From the NCBI GenBank assembly GCA_013202895.1, contig JABMPR010000146.1, positions 1 through 34,506 of the forward strand: 34,506 bases of DNA. The letters run 5' to 3'. Source of the stretch: a bacterium. Lineage in GTDB: Bacteria; Fidelibacterota; UBA8477; JABMPR01. Each line of letters opens with the position of its first letter. Position 1 is the first letter of the stretch. Shown here piece after piece: positions 1 to 10,600 of the stretch. The notes beneath the pieces were generated by a model, which was not told where the DNA came from, searched no databases, and saw only the letters and a list, made by a program, of their open reading frames with translations. The translations under genes and the position numbers were made by a program.

Positions 1-623
1 CAGGAAAAAACAAGAATAATGACGAGATCAAGAATGAACAGCAAACCCATAAGAGACAGGACCACCACCGGCTGAATTGCCGCCAGTTTCAACGTGACGG
101 ACTGCCAGTTTTGCTGAGGTTTTAAGGAGATCCACTTGAGGCTTTTCATGAACAAAACTACAGTAAACCCATAAGCAAATGGTGCCAGGATTGGTACCCC
201 TCCCCAAAAGGTTTTAATCGTATCCAGCTTCCAGTGAATTAGCTGATGAAGCGAAAGTAGCGTTTCAAAGAAGAAAGCTATCATAACCAATGTTGCAAAC
301 ATAAGCGGCAAATGTTGATCCCAGGGTTTTGATTTCAGATAATCAACACCCAGATAATTATTACTCCATTCCCAGCCTACATAACACAAATTTGTCCATA
401 GAACTGCATAAATGATGGGGAAGCCAAATATCGTGAGATGGAATCCACCATATTCATAAAGACCAGCGATTGGTACCATAACCAGCTCACGCAGAATTCC
501 CATTAGCATACCGCTAAGCCAGAAAACTTTGACAAAATCCAGATTTTTGCTTTTTAGTGCATGGTATATCAAAATTGGTGTCATCAGCAGCACCAGAAAT
601 TCAATCAGCCAGATCATTTCCAT
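1..623 (-). CDS. Polytopic membrane protein, partial (3' end runs off the window)
   Basis: Hand translation from ATG at 623 (MEMIWLIEFLVLLMTPILIYHALKSKNLDFVKVFWLSGMLMGILRELVMVPIAGLYEYGG...LSLMGLLFILDLVIILVFS) stays open to base 1. Several hydrophobic segments. It overlaps the stop of the upstream 61-aa ORF. It is absent from the ORF track, presumably because it has no stop inside the window. Confidence 0.75.
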   Translation of the reverse strand, partial: MEMIWLIEFLVLLMTPILIYHALKSKNLDFVKVFWLSGMLMGILRELVMVPIAGLYEYGGFHLTIFGFPIIYAVLWTNLCYVGWEWSNNYLGVDYLKSKPWDQHLPLMFATLVMIAFFFETLLSLHQLIHWKLDTIKTFWGGVPILAPFAYGFTVVLFMKSLKWISLKPQQNWQSVTLKLAAIQPVVVLSLMGLLFILDLVIILVFS

Positions 624-786
624 TTGCCTTGAGCTTTTTATTGAGTGAAACAATCCCCCAGATCAGCACGGGAAGGTTTGATAGGAGTAAATCATAGCGC
701 TTATAGACCAATTCAGTAATGATCGCTACACTTAGCAATAGATCTATCACCCCATAAGGAAGATATGTAAAGAGTAGTTTATTCAT
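601..786 (-). CDS. Small membrane protein, 61 aa
   Basis: ORF with two hydrophobic stretches (LLFTYLPYGVIDLLLSVAIITELVY; LLLSNLPVLIWGIVSL). Its end overlaps the start of the downstream membrane protein. Confidence 0.55.
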   Translation of the reverse strand: MNKLLFTYLPYGVIDLLLSVAIITELVYKRYDLLLSNLPVLIWGIVSLNKKLKANGNDLAD

Positions 787-954
787 GCTATCAAGGTGAC
801 TGATAATATCTGTTTAACGATGTGTGTGTTATATTTGAAGAGGCTCAGCATGACACACACCACTGGCTTTGTATCCCCGGGCCTGTTGAAGCGTCTGAAG
901 CAAACTATTATCAGAACCTTATCCAGATATAACTAATGCCTAGATCTGTCAGAT

Positions 955-2025
955 TCAGTCTGTCCAATCAGCCTTAAATATATGGGTTGCTCGTGGATTC
1001 TCGGCATCACGATTAGAAGCAAACGCCATCTGGCTGCCATTGGGATTAAACATTGGAAAACTATCGAAGAAAGTGTTTGTAGTCAGACGTTTCAGACCCG
1101 TTCCATCAATTTTGATAATGTATATTTCAAAATTATGACCATATGCTCCCGCTTCTGCATTCCAGTCATCCATATTTGATGAGAAAACCACGTGTTCTCC
1201 ATCCGGATGCCAGGAGGGAGCCCAATTGGTTGCACCATTGTTTGTCAGCTGATGTTTATTAGCTCCATCCGCATCCATAACATAGACGGACAGCGGTACA
1301 GCCTCCACCTGATTCAATGCCATATTCTCTCTCCAACGCAATGAATCCTCGGCATTGTCTGGATACCAGGCTCTCCAAACGATCTTCTGTGCATCTGGAC
1401 TGAAGTAAGGTCCGCCATCATAACCGAGATGATTTGTGATTCTAGTGACATCACTGCCATCGATATTCATGGTGAAAAGTTCCAGATCTTTATCAATCTC
1501 AGATGTAAAAATGACTTTACCCGTGAGATACGATACTGTTGGTTCAGCATCATATCCCTGGTTTTCGCGAATTCTTATCAGATCTGTTCCATCCGGATTC
1601 GAAGAGTAGATATCATACGGAAATAGGGGCCAGATATATTTATTCCCCTGAGGTTTGGGCCGAGGTGGACAACTATCAACCACTCCAAATGTTGAAGCAA
1701 ATATGATACGGTCTTTTTCAAGACTAAAATAAGAACAGGTATTGGCACCCAGTTCAGGACTCACCATATGTTGTTCTGATCCATCTGCATTCATGATATA
1801 AATTTTATCACATCCGTTTCCATGGCGCTTGCTCTGGAAGATGATCTGTTCGCCCAGAGGACCCCAGTATGCCTCGCCGTTATCGCCTTCAAAGGTTAAT
1901 TGCTGAACATTTGATAGTCCAAATACCAGTTCAACAACTGGTGTCATTTCCTCAACAGCGGTTTCCGGCACTGTGCTACAGGCAACTAATACGAGGACCA
2001 AAAGTCCTGATAGTCTTAAATTCAA
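955..2025 (-). CDS. Lipoprotein with TolB/PD40-like beta-propeller repeats
   Basis: Signal peptide with lipobox-like LVLVACS. Repeats such as YIMNADGSEQHMVSP, FTMNIDGSDVTRITNHLGYDGGPYFSPDAQKIVW, YVMDADGANKHQLTNNGATNWAPSWHPDGEHVVF and YIIKIDGTGLKRLT are typical of PD40/TolB-like propellers. Confidence 0.85.
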   Translation of the reverse strand: MNLRLSGLLVLVLVACSTVPETAVEEMTPVVELVFGLSNVQQLTFEGDNGEAYWGPLGEQIIFQSKRHGNGCDKIYIMNADGSEQHMVSPELGANTCSYFSLEKDRIIFASTFGVVDSCPPRPKPQGNKYIWPLFPYDIYSSNPDGTDLIRIRENQGYDAEPTVSYLTGKVIFTSEIDKDLELFTMNIDGSDVTRITNHLGYDGGPYFSPDAQKIVWRAWYPDNAEDSLRWRENMALNQVEAVPLSVYVMDADGANKHQLTNNGATNWAPSWHPDGEHVVFSSNMDDWNAEAGAYGHNFEIYIIKIDGTGLKRLTTNTFFDSFPMFNPNGSQMAFASNRDAENPRATHIFKADWTD

Positions 2026-2056
2026 GTGTATCTCCTTGTCATTTATTTATGTGTTT

Positions 2057-3226
2057 TTAATCTCGTTCCAATTCAATCCGGTACAAGAGAACAGCATTGT
2101 GGATTTGAATTGCAAACAAATCTTTGCCAATTAAACTGATTTTTGGCAATGAGGTCGTCCAGGTTCCAAAGGAACTCCGATGAATAATTCGTCCACCTTT
2201 ATTTACCCCTTCCAACTCAAATTTTCGGTAAGCCTGTTGGCCACTTTCAGTAAAATAAGGTTCATAGCGGATATACAGAAATATTCCCCACTCTGGTAAA
2301 AATGCTGCATCACTGATGGTACTCAAATCGATGGGGTGGAAACTTGCGGCCAATGATCCATCCCCCAAATTAACTACATTGAAATCTTTTTCTGTGATCA
2401 CAAAGGCGGCTTGCCGATCAATGGGCATTATCTTCCAGGTCTTCCAGGGATAATTGCTAATGGGGTTAATTCGATTAAAAAGAGTCAATGCACTCCCCTC
2501 ACCATAGTCAATTTCTAAAAAATAATAATCAGTGGCTTGAAGAGCTTGAATGTTTTTCAGCATCCCGGTGATATGCATTGGACTGCCAAACACTGTGGCA
2601 TGATTCCATAGTCTGAGCTCAACGGATGCTGTATCTGCGTGGGCAGGATTAAGGCAGGATGCTGCGGTGACCATTTCATATCTAAGATTAAGCTTTGCTG
2701 CCAGGAGAATTGGTTTACAGTCTTCGCTTACAGCTTCAATACAGGATTTGATATGGAGTAAAGTGTCCTCGGCATTGATCTCCAGAATCCATGGTTTTCC
2801 AAACTCTGAAAGCAAGATACTGCGCTCATTTGTAAACTGATAAGCCAACTTGCCTTCCAATGCATCAACTGCATGAACCGTGGTAAAATCCGGGGCTCCC
2901 TTGGAATTGAACACCTGGAAAGAATAAAGACGTTCTTGCTGCTCCGCTTGAATGGAGACATGTTCCTGCATTAGCATAAATCCACTGCGATTTTCATTGA
3001 TTTCGAAAACATCCCGAGGTGTACGCAGAATTTCTCTCACCTGATTACCTATACTATCATATAAGGCGATATACTCGCTGGTTCGAATAAGATAAATGGG
3101 GAATCCGGTCCCGCTTTTGCGGAATATGATATCCTCTAATGCTGTATCAAATGTCCATTGTGCATAGGGCTTGATGTGTAGGACATCAGCATGCAAGGAT
3201 GCCAGGAATACCAGCAGTAGAATCAC
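2057..3226 (-). CDS. Secreted protein of unknown function, possibly propeller-like
   Basis: 389-aa ORF with hydrophobic N-terminus (MILLLVFLASLHADV), beta-rich. Sits in the same-strand run. Confidence 0.6.
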   Translation of the reverse strand: MILLLVFLASLHADVLHIKPYAQWTFDTALEDIIFRKSGTGFPIYLIRTSEYIALYDSIGNQVREILRTPRDVFEINENRSGFMLMQEHVSIQAEQQERLYSFQVFNSKGAPDFTTVHAVDALEGKLAYQFTNERSILLSEFGKPWILEINAEDTLLHIKSCIEAVSEDCKPILLAAKLNLRYEMVTAASCLNPAHADTASVELRLWNHATVFGSPMHITGMLKNIQALQATDYYFLEIDYGEGSALTLFNRINPISNYPWKTWKIMPIDRQAAFVITEKDFNVVNLGDGSLAASFHPIDLSTISDAAFLPEWGIFLYIRYEPYFTESGQQAYRKFELEGVNKGGRIIHRSSFGTWTTSLPKISLIGKDLFAIQIHNAVLLYRIELERD

Positions 3227-3249
3227 TCTTATGGGTAGATTGGAAATGC

Positions 3250-5394
3250 TTATTTCACCAATAATAATTTCTGAGTTGCGCCAAACCTATCATTCAGCGT
3301 CAATCTAACAAGATAGGCACCGCTGGAAAGAACCTTTCCAGTCTGATCAACTCCATTCCAGCTCCAAATATGCTGTCCAGATTGTTGATTACTGAAGACC
3401 TGGGTGAAGACGCTGCGACCCTGGATATCATAGATTGTAAATGTGGTTTTTCCAGGTTGATCCAGATCGTAGGCAATATTGACCGAAGCATTAAAAGGAT
3501 TAGGGTATATGCTTGATATAGAGAGGGTTAACGGGATTTGAATATCGTCAATATCACTTGTTCTGGCAAAATATTGTAAGACTCTGCCCATGAGTGCGTT
3601 TCTGTCGATAGCCCCGTCAATTGTTTCAAAAGACAGACCCATGACAAATGTGGCTGATGTCTCATCCCGATAACTAATGGCAGCATTTAGAGAATTTCCG
3701 TATTGGAGGGCAACTTCTCCACCCTGAACAGGTGCAAAATGATCTGGCCAATCCTCCTCATAAGGCAGGCTGCCATAAGTGAAATCGATTCCTGAAAAAT
3801 GAGTACCAACTCCCTGCACCTGATAGCTACCGGCATCGTCACCGACATACGCCAAATGCAAGTTTTGATTCATAAACGACTCGTCAGCAGTGGACCCTGC
3901 ACTCAGATCATAGCCAATCTCAGCTCCTGATGCAAAAAAATTACCACCTGCGGCTAAATATGCCGAAATCACACTTTGTTCTTCTGAGCTGAAGGTTTCA
4001 TCAGTTTGACTATCATCGCCGACAAACCAGATCACAGCAGCAAAATCATCGAGATTTCCGCCTTGCGATACCCATTCGTTGCTGGCAGAGCTTATGGCCG
4101 CTGAGGGATCGCTGCCTGCAACGGCATCGGAATAATAGCAGGCAAAATCGTGTTGGGTTTGTGTCCATGATCCATTGGTCCGATCAAAACCGTCAACAAT
4201 CAGGATTGCGTCACCGGAGGCATTTAGTTTGACTCCATAAGTATCAGAGGATTCGCTATGATTTGGTATTGGAGCATCATCAACTGCTATCAAGCGAAAC
4301 TTGAGATATGAATTTTGAGGAAATCCTTCAACCACAAAGCTGGTCATATCAGCGGTAAGTATATCGGGACCATGGTTGGAGCTCCAATTCTCACCATCGA
4401 ATGAGAATTCCAGAATATAACCAGCCAGATCAACATCTGTTGGTGCCGACCACTCGAAACGTAGATCACCGCTATCATTTGGACCAATGTATTCCAGCTC
4501 CGGCTGCCCCGTGGGCAGAACATCTATATCACTAAGATTCACGGGAACATAGGTAGTGTCCCAGTTATCTCTGGTATCTGAGCTCATGACTGAGACCACA
4601 TAGGGTCCTGCTTCGTAGCTGGCGCAATCCAGATATCCATTGGTATTAATTCGATTTGTCACGATATATCTGTAAATGGAGGTGCTTGATCCAGGTGCGT
4701 ATACATTATTGATATATGAATTTGAGTAGAGTTCATCTGCTTCAAACCAGAAATGGGGTCCATCCAGCACTTCACTCATATCAGCTGAGTAGAGCGCCCA
4801 ACCAATTGTATAAATACCATTATTCATATCAATTGATGCCCAAAGGTCCGTAGTATCTGCTGCCTGGGCGATGATATCAACCCGTCCACTCAGATTGTTG
4901 CTGGGGAAGGCAGCAAATGTACCATCCATGACAAACTGGATAATGGGTGATCTGGGATGATAAGGATCATAAAAGGGGGTAATTTTTCCAGGGAGCAGAG
5001 GATTACCTGAAGCATGCCCACTGGCGCCGCCTCCATAATTCAAATGGATGTGTGCATAGATGTCGGTCCAGCCAACTACGGCTCCTTGATTCACCTCATC
5101 ATTTACATGGAGAGCTCCATTAGGAATCACATGAACGTAGGCAAAATCCTCAACGCGAATCCAATCAGGACCAATTTGAAGAACAGTCCCAGGCATGATG
5201 CTCAGGGCTTCTTCTCCTGGTGCCAGAGGCATATCGGTTCCATTATGGAAATGGTCCCGATCTTCTCTGCACTCATCAAACGTTGCCGAAATCCGGTGTT
5301 GCTCGTTCACTGGGTCCATGGGCCAGGAGAAATTATTGATCTGTGCGCTCAAACCCAGTGGGAGTAATGCTAAGAGGAGGAGTTCATTCCTCAT
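3250..5394 (-). CDS. Secreted M23-like peptidase domain + Fn3-like region + GATase/ThuA-like domain + T9SS type A C-terminal domain
   Basis: HFHNGTDM (HxxxD) and YVHV...VNDEVNQGAVVGWTDIYAHIH (HxH) fit LytM/M23 zinc-ligand spacing. C-terminus YPNPFNASVNIAYDLDQPGKTTFTIYDIQGR...GAYLVRLTLNDRFGATQKLLLVK is a T9SS-type sorting domain. Start moved to MRNELLLL at 5394, giving a 4-bp ATGA overlap with the upstream stop. Confidence 0.8.
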   Translation of the reverse strand: MRNELLLLALLPLGLSAQINNFSWPMDPVNEQHRISATFDECREDRDHFHNGTDMPLAPGEEALSIMPGTVLQIGPDWIRVEDFAYVHVIPNGALHVNDEVNQGAVVGWTDIYAHIHLNYGGGASGHASGNPLLPGKITPFYDPYHPRSPIIQFVMDGTFAAFPSNNLSGRVDIIAQAADTTDLWASIDMNNGIYTIGWALYSADMSEVLDGPHFWFEADELYSNSYINNVYAPGSSTSIYRYIVTNRINTNGYLDCASYEAGPYVVSVMSSDTRDNWDTTYVPVNLSDIDVLPTGQPELEYIGPNDSGDLRFEWSAPTDVDLAGYILEFSFDGENWSSNHGPDILTADMTSFVVEGFPQNSYLKFRLIAVDDAPIPNHSESSDTYGVKLNASGDAILIVDGFDRTNGSWTQTQHDFACYYSDAVAGSDPSAAISSASNEWVSQGGNLDDFAAVIWFVGDDSQTDETFSSEEQSVISAYLAAGGNFFASGAEIGYDLSAGSTADESFMNQNLHLAYVGDDAGSYQVQGVGTHFSGIDFTYGSLPYEEDWPDHFAPVQGGEVALQYGNSLNAAISYRDETSATFVMGLSFETIDGAIDRNALMGRVLQYFARTSDIDDIQIPLTLSISSIYPNPFNASVNIAYDLDQPGKTTFTIYDIQGRSVFTQVFSNQQSGQHIWSWNGVDQTGKVLSSGAYLVRLTLNDRFGATQKLLLVK

Positions 5395-6542
5395 TCCTTG
5401 ATCTCCAGCCATTCGTAATTGGTACCTATATAAAAGTGTTTACCATCGGAATGAAGCTGGAAAAGTTTTTGATAGCGCGGATCAATCTGTATATCGGCAG
5501 ATCGTTTTGAAAGTGGAAAGTAGATTTGGGCAAAGTGTGTATTACGTTTTACAAAAAAATCAACGGGCACTCTAATCACAGCAATATGCCCCTGATCATT
5601 AATACTAATGCCCAGAGCTGCTCGATTCTCATGCTGAAATTCAATGTGCTCTACACGTTCAAGTTTTAAGTCAAACCTTTGAATCGATTCATGACTGCTT
5701 AGAGCGGCCAGGTAATCGCCATTTGCTGACATGCTCAACTCATGCCCAAAGTTTTCGTTGGTCCATAGGACTTTACCCTCAGACGACACCTCAACGATCA
5801 AAGGATCCATCTGACCCTCCTCGGGATCATAGCTATAACCACTGATAAAGAAGCGCCCATTCTGAAATACAAAATCCTGCAAATAAGTAAATGGTAGAAT
5901 TGCCGTTCTCTGCCCTCGACCATCGGCGTTAATTCCAATAAAGAGGACCTCATCTGCCGGTCCACCATCTATACCGGGGCGTTCTAACAGGATATAACAG
6001 CGCTCATCATGCCACTGTACATGGATATTTCTTTCAAGGCTGTAATCACCTTCGGTTTCGTAGAGCTGACCTTCCGCAACCATTATGCCTGCCTGGTATA
6101 AATAGATTTTTGCTCGTACAGGATCTGCGAGAGCCAGAACGCCATTATCGGATATAGCAGACACCAAGGGCTTTAGATCCAAACCACTTCCTTTGCTTAT
6201 TTTATACAACAAATCCTGGTGTTCATTCAGCACAAAGTAATCTGAGTAGCGTAGGTCATTTTTAACCTCATCCAGATCCTGGAGCAGGCTAAGCAAGCGC
6301 ATATTTGCTGTAGGTGAAAGACTAATTATGGAATTTGGATCGTAGAGACTTAATGGCTTAACTGACTGATTATCAATCTGATAATGAGATTTAGCTGAAG
6401 TATAATATATGGGTTGACCTTCATATACAACCCATGATTTTGAGGCATCGGTCAATTCAATCAGTTGATTAAGGTCTGCGGCTTGAGTAAATCCCGTTAG
6501 CAGGAAAAAAAGTACTATCAGGTTCTTCAATTGTATTTTCAT
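5391..6542 (-). CDS. Secreted protein of unknown function, possibly propeller-like
   Basis: 383-aa ORF with signal peptide (MKIQLKNLIVLFFLLTGFTQAAD), beta-rich repetitive character. Stop overlaps the next gene's start (ATGA). Confidence 0.6.
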   Translation of the reverse strand: MKIQLKNLIVLFFLLTGFTQAADLNQLIELTDASKSWVVYEGQPIYYTSAKSHYQIDNQSVKPLSLYDPNSIISLSPTANMRLLSLLQDLDEVKNDLRYSDYFVLNEHQDLLYKISKGSGLDLKPLVSAISDNGVLALADPVRAKIYLYQAGIMVAEGQLYETEGDYSLERNIHVQWHDERCYILLERPGIDGGPADEVLFIGINADGRGQRTAILPFTYLQDFVFQNGRFFISGYSYDPEEGQMDPLIVEVSSEGKVLWTNENFGHELSMSANGDYLAALSSHESIQRFDLKLERVEHIEFQHENRAALGISINDQGHIAVIRVPVDFFVKRNTHFAQIYFPLSKRSADIQIDPRYQKLFQLHSDGKHFYIGTNYEWLEIKE

Positions 6543-6595
6543 CTGGCTCCCTCAGTTAGCTCACTCTAAGGTGAAGCAGAATATGCTGACAGGAT

Positions 6596-7642
6596 CTAAA
6601 ATTCCAAACTTAAACTAAAGCGGCGCACATCATTGAGGATTCCAAAATCTCCATATGCCATATCCAGTTTAAAACGAAGATTTCGTGCGATTAGCAGGTT
6701 AATCCCACCGCCCAGATTTAATCCTTCTTCAGAGAAGGCTTTGCCATCATCATCATTGTCATCCAGATAAAAAGTTTGACCAGCCCGCAAGAAAACCATA
6801 TCCATAATATTAAACTCGCCACCCATGCTAAGACTTTCTGCATAGTTGTTGGGATGAGCTGCATCGACAGCCAACGTGAGTTTAGCGTGAGGAATTTTTA
6901 ATACATCTGCGGCTACTCCCACCCGAAATATCAAGGGCAGCGACCAGTAATCGGTGTCGAGATGGGCATTTATCTTGGAGTTGTTGCCTTCCTTGACTTC
7001 ATCGATATCAACTTTGATCAAGGTGTCATCACCTTTGAGCTGCATTTTATTGCCAAAATTTGAAACGCTCATTCCAATTTTCACATCTTTGAATTGGGAT
7101 CGGAAGGTGGTTCCCAGATCGACTGCCACAGAACTGGCCTTCATATGCCAGATGCGCTCCTCGATATATTTGATGTTGGCACCGAAAGAGAAGCGGTCGG
7201 TAAAGCTTCTGCCCCAGCCCAGGGTGGCACAAAAATCTGTAGCATCAAATTTTTCACCGGTGCCCTCTGGTTGCGATACTGTACGCACTTTCATCTCAGG
7301 AACAGATAAGCTGGTGATTGCCATGCCCACAGTCCCTATATTTCCCAGAGGAAAGGCTACGGAGACATTGCTGAAATCGATGCCTGCCAACCACTGGGTC
7401 TGGATAAAACTGGCTTCACTTTTATTCATTAGGGCCAATCCACTGGGATTCCAGTAAAGAGAATTGACATCGTCGACAACTGCCACGAAGGCATTACCCA
7501 TGGATGTACCCCGCGCCCCGATGCCTATTTCCAGAAAAGATGCTGCTGTAGTTCCGCGTTTCGAAACTGCTGTCACGTTTGTCAATAATCCACATGCAAG
7601 TATAAATGTGGCAATCCGAAGTATCTTTTGCGAGTTTCTCAT
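6596..7642 (-). CDS. PorV/PorQ-family outer-membrane protein (copy 1)
   Basis: TTAASFLEIGIGARGTSMGNAFVAVVDDVNSLYWNPSGLAL is the typical PorV/PorQ-family N-terminus. C-terminal ...DFGILNDVRRFSLSLEF resembles an OMP beta-signal. GGAGG ribosome-binding site upstream. Confidence 0.9.
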   Translation of the reverse strand: MRNSQKILRIATFILACGLLTNVTAVSKRGTTAASFLEIGIGARGTSMGNAFVAVVDDVNSLYWNPSGLALMNKSEASFIQTQWLAGIDFSNVSVAFPLGNIGTVGMAITSLSVPEMKVRTVSQPEGTGEKFDATDFCATLGWGRSFTDRFSFGANIKYIEERIWHMKASSVAVDLGTTFRSQFKDVKIGMSVSNFGNKMQLKGDDTLIKVDIDEVKEGNNSKINAHLDTDYWSLPLIFRVGVAADVLKIPHAKLTLAVDAAHPNNYAESLSMGGEFNIMDMVFLRAGQTFYLDDNDDDGKAFSEEGLNLGGGINLLIARNLRFKLDMAYGDFGILNDVRRFSLSLEF

Positions 7643-7651
7643 GATTACCTC

Positions 7652-10600
7652 CTACTTGATTACAGCAAATTTGTTGATATGATTCCCAATACCGGGGGCT
7701 TCGATATGATAGAGATATATGCCGTAGGCAATTTCCAAACCATCTCGAGAAAGTAGATTCCAGGATTCTGCCCCATCCCAGATTTCGGAGCTATGTTCAA
7801 TTGTATTAATATATTTTCCACTCAAGGAATAGATCCGGATCGTGCATTCTGGAGGCAAATGGATAAAGTCAATCTTGCGGATTCCCCTACCAGTGTCATA
7901 GAGATGTTGGGGTTCCCAGGATGCTGTAACCACATAAGGATTTGGGACCACTGCAATGTCTTCCAGCAGATTGGCCGAAACGGCGTGATCTATCATGGCA
8001 GCTGAGGTTGTAAAGTTTAAGATATCCAAGGCTGAGAATGGTTTCTTGACCTTGATGATGAACTGATCGCCAGGCTTTGGTGCCCAATCATCCCAGATTC
8101 CTGACATATTTCTGGCAACTGAGTTCTCAGTCCCAAACCAGATAGTTCCGTCAGCCAACTCTTCGATAACCTGAAGTTTATTCGTCCCAAACGCAACGAT
8201 ATCATGTTTTGTCAGGGCCGTGTAGGTCGTATCACCTGAAAAATCGATAATGTTGTAACCCTTACTGGTTGCGATGTGGACTAATCCATTGGAATCTACC
8301 ATCACATCACGGACCTTCTTATCCAGCAGACTATCCTGATTTGAAAAGGTTATGGCACTGTCGACCAAATTATAAATTGCCAATCCTTTCTGCGTTCCTA
8401 TGAACAATTCATTCCCGGATAAATCAAGTGATAAAATCCGGTCACTGGGTAGATCAGAATTGTCTTCATTCACATACCAGAAGCTGCTGTCAGCAGGCTC
8501 ATAGAATTCCAGACCTTCAGATTTTGTACCAACCACTATTTTCCCATTTCCAAGATCCAGAAGATCTATGGATTCATTCTCCAGGATACCAGTGATAATT
8601 GTATCTCCTGAAATCGTGGCGAAGGTATCAGCCTGCCAATCGATGGTTGTGATCTTATTCTCGCCGTATATATAAGCTATAGATGACCGGTGCCAATCCC
8701 AGCGCAGAAGGCCTTTAGCTGAAATTGACCACAGGATGCCCTCTGAATCTTCCAGAACTTTATCAAAACTGACATAGTCCTGTTTATCATTTTCAGCATT
8801 CCCGCTTATGACCATATCGATTGAATAAGAATCCCAGCCCAAGGGTGTGTGCCTGTTGATTCCGTTTACCGAGCCGACTAATAAATCACCACTATTACTG
8901 AAGCTGAAATCCCTGACGTTGTTTGATAGTAATCCCACATCAGTAGTTATTGATGTCCAGGATTGACCATCATATACTCCAATTCCGTCTCCATTTGTCG
9001 CACAGATGATCAGATCGTCCCAGTTGACGATATCCATGATATCACCGGCTTTTGATCTGGTATTGAGTTTCCAGGTCACTCTTCGCTCACCACCAGCCTT
9101 AATGGTGGGATAGAAAATTGAAGCGGGTCTTATCAATGTATCTGAAACTGATGGTGCCAGCATTACGACTGGCAGATCATTGGTTAGGTCATGCATGCTG
9201 AAGGCGAGGCGTTTATTATCAATTGATGTATCGGTGACACTTGAATTGATAGTCAATAGATAATCAAAGGGAACGGCTTTATAATCTACAGTGTTGTATT
9301 TTTCAGCAGTGACCAAAATTTTAAAGTTCAGCCCCTGTGTCATCCAGCCAGTTTCAGCAGAAAGCAAAGCAGTCTCATCATTGGTAACATTCACTCTAAA
9401 GCCCTGGGTTACCAATTCTCGATCTTCACCCGAAAAGTTAGTTCGATCGCTAAGCAATATTTCGCCGGTTGATAAGTTTTCAAGGGCATAGGATGTTGTC
9501 ACCCGGGCAAGTTCGTCAATGTCATTGACGTCAATATTGGGTTCACCCAAATCGGGCTTTGCATTTGCCTGAGTACCGGAAGGATTGAATATGGGATCCC
9601 AGTTATCTTGGTTGGGATCACCGCCAAGATTAAGGGTAGTTTCAGAACAGGGAGAGTCCGGATTACCCGTCTCATATTCATCGTTACAACCATCGATTCC
9701 TAGATCTTCATAAAGCGGTTCCCAGCCATCCCAGACCCCCAAACTTGGAAAGAGGATAAAACTGGTATCGGGGATGTCTACAAAATACTGGAACACCGTC
9801 GAATCCCCGGAAGGTACAGTTTGAGTATCTACAAATGTTGTGTAAAAGATATAGTTTGCATAGATAAATTGGGTGGTGTTCTCAGTGATATTTTGAATAA
9901 CCTGAACGTTGTTAAGATTGATGTGAAGTGTGTCCGAATTGGGGGGAATTTGCATTCCAAGAGTAGGTGACAGTTGCACTAACACACTATCATCGGTCCA
10001 TGTTCGCCAATCCCCATCATTATCCACTCCATCCTCGGACCAGTCGCGAAAAGTTATCTGATACTGGTCATTGTTCCGGATAAACGATGGATCAACAACA
10101 CTTACCTCGAGTGAACCAGTCCCCAGTGTGGTGGCATCGTCAGCTAGAATTTCAGGAGCGATATATGCCATGGCAGGTGCATTAGGCACTACAGAGACAG
10201 TATTGATGGCAAATTTTACAGGGTCACCTGTGGCGTTGATCTCAATTTTTTTAGTACACTCTGAAGGTGTGATCGGTGGTCGCAGATCAACCTCTGATAT
10301 TCCGCGCTCATAAAAATCATAATCAAATCCATAATCATAAGCCACGATAGCATAATAATAGGTTTGTCCATTCTCCACGGTAGAGTCTGTCCAGGAATGG
10401 CGTAAACCGGTATCTGTACCCATGTCCAGGTGGATACCATTCAAACCGTGGGGGTGGGGTCCGGTCAGACCATCGGCCTTGTCAAATTGGGCAATTGGCT
10501 TGTTAAAAGTCTGGTTCCCATAGGTATCTGTAATGTTCCATATTTCATTAAACGCCGGATCGGTAGCACGGTAAATGCGATAACCTTCAAAATCCTTCCC

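Noticed and set aside
808-862. Imperfect inverted repeat GTGTGTGTTAT / ATGACACACAC as a terminator
   Set aside because: Simple-sequence character with a mismatch, a long loop and no T-run on either strand; not enough to call.
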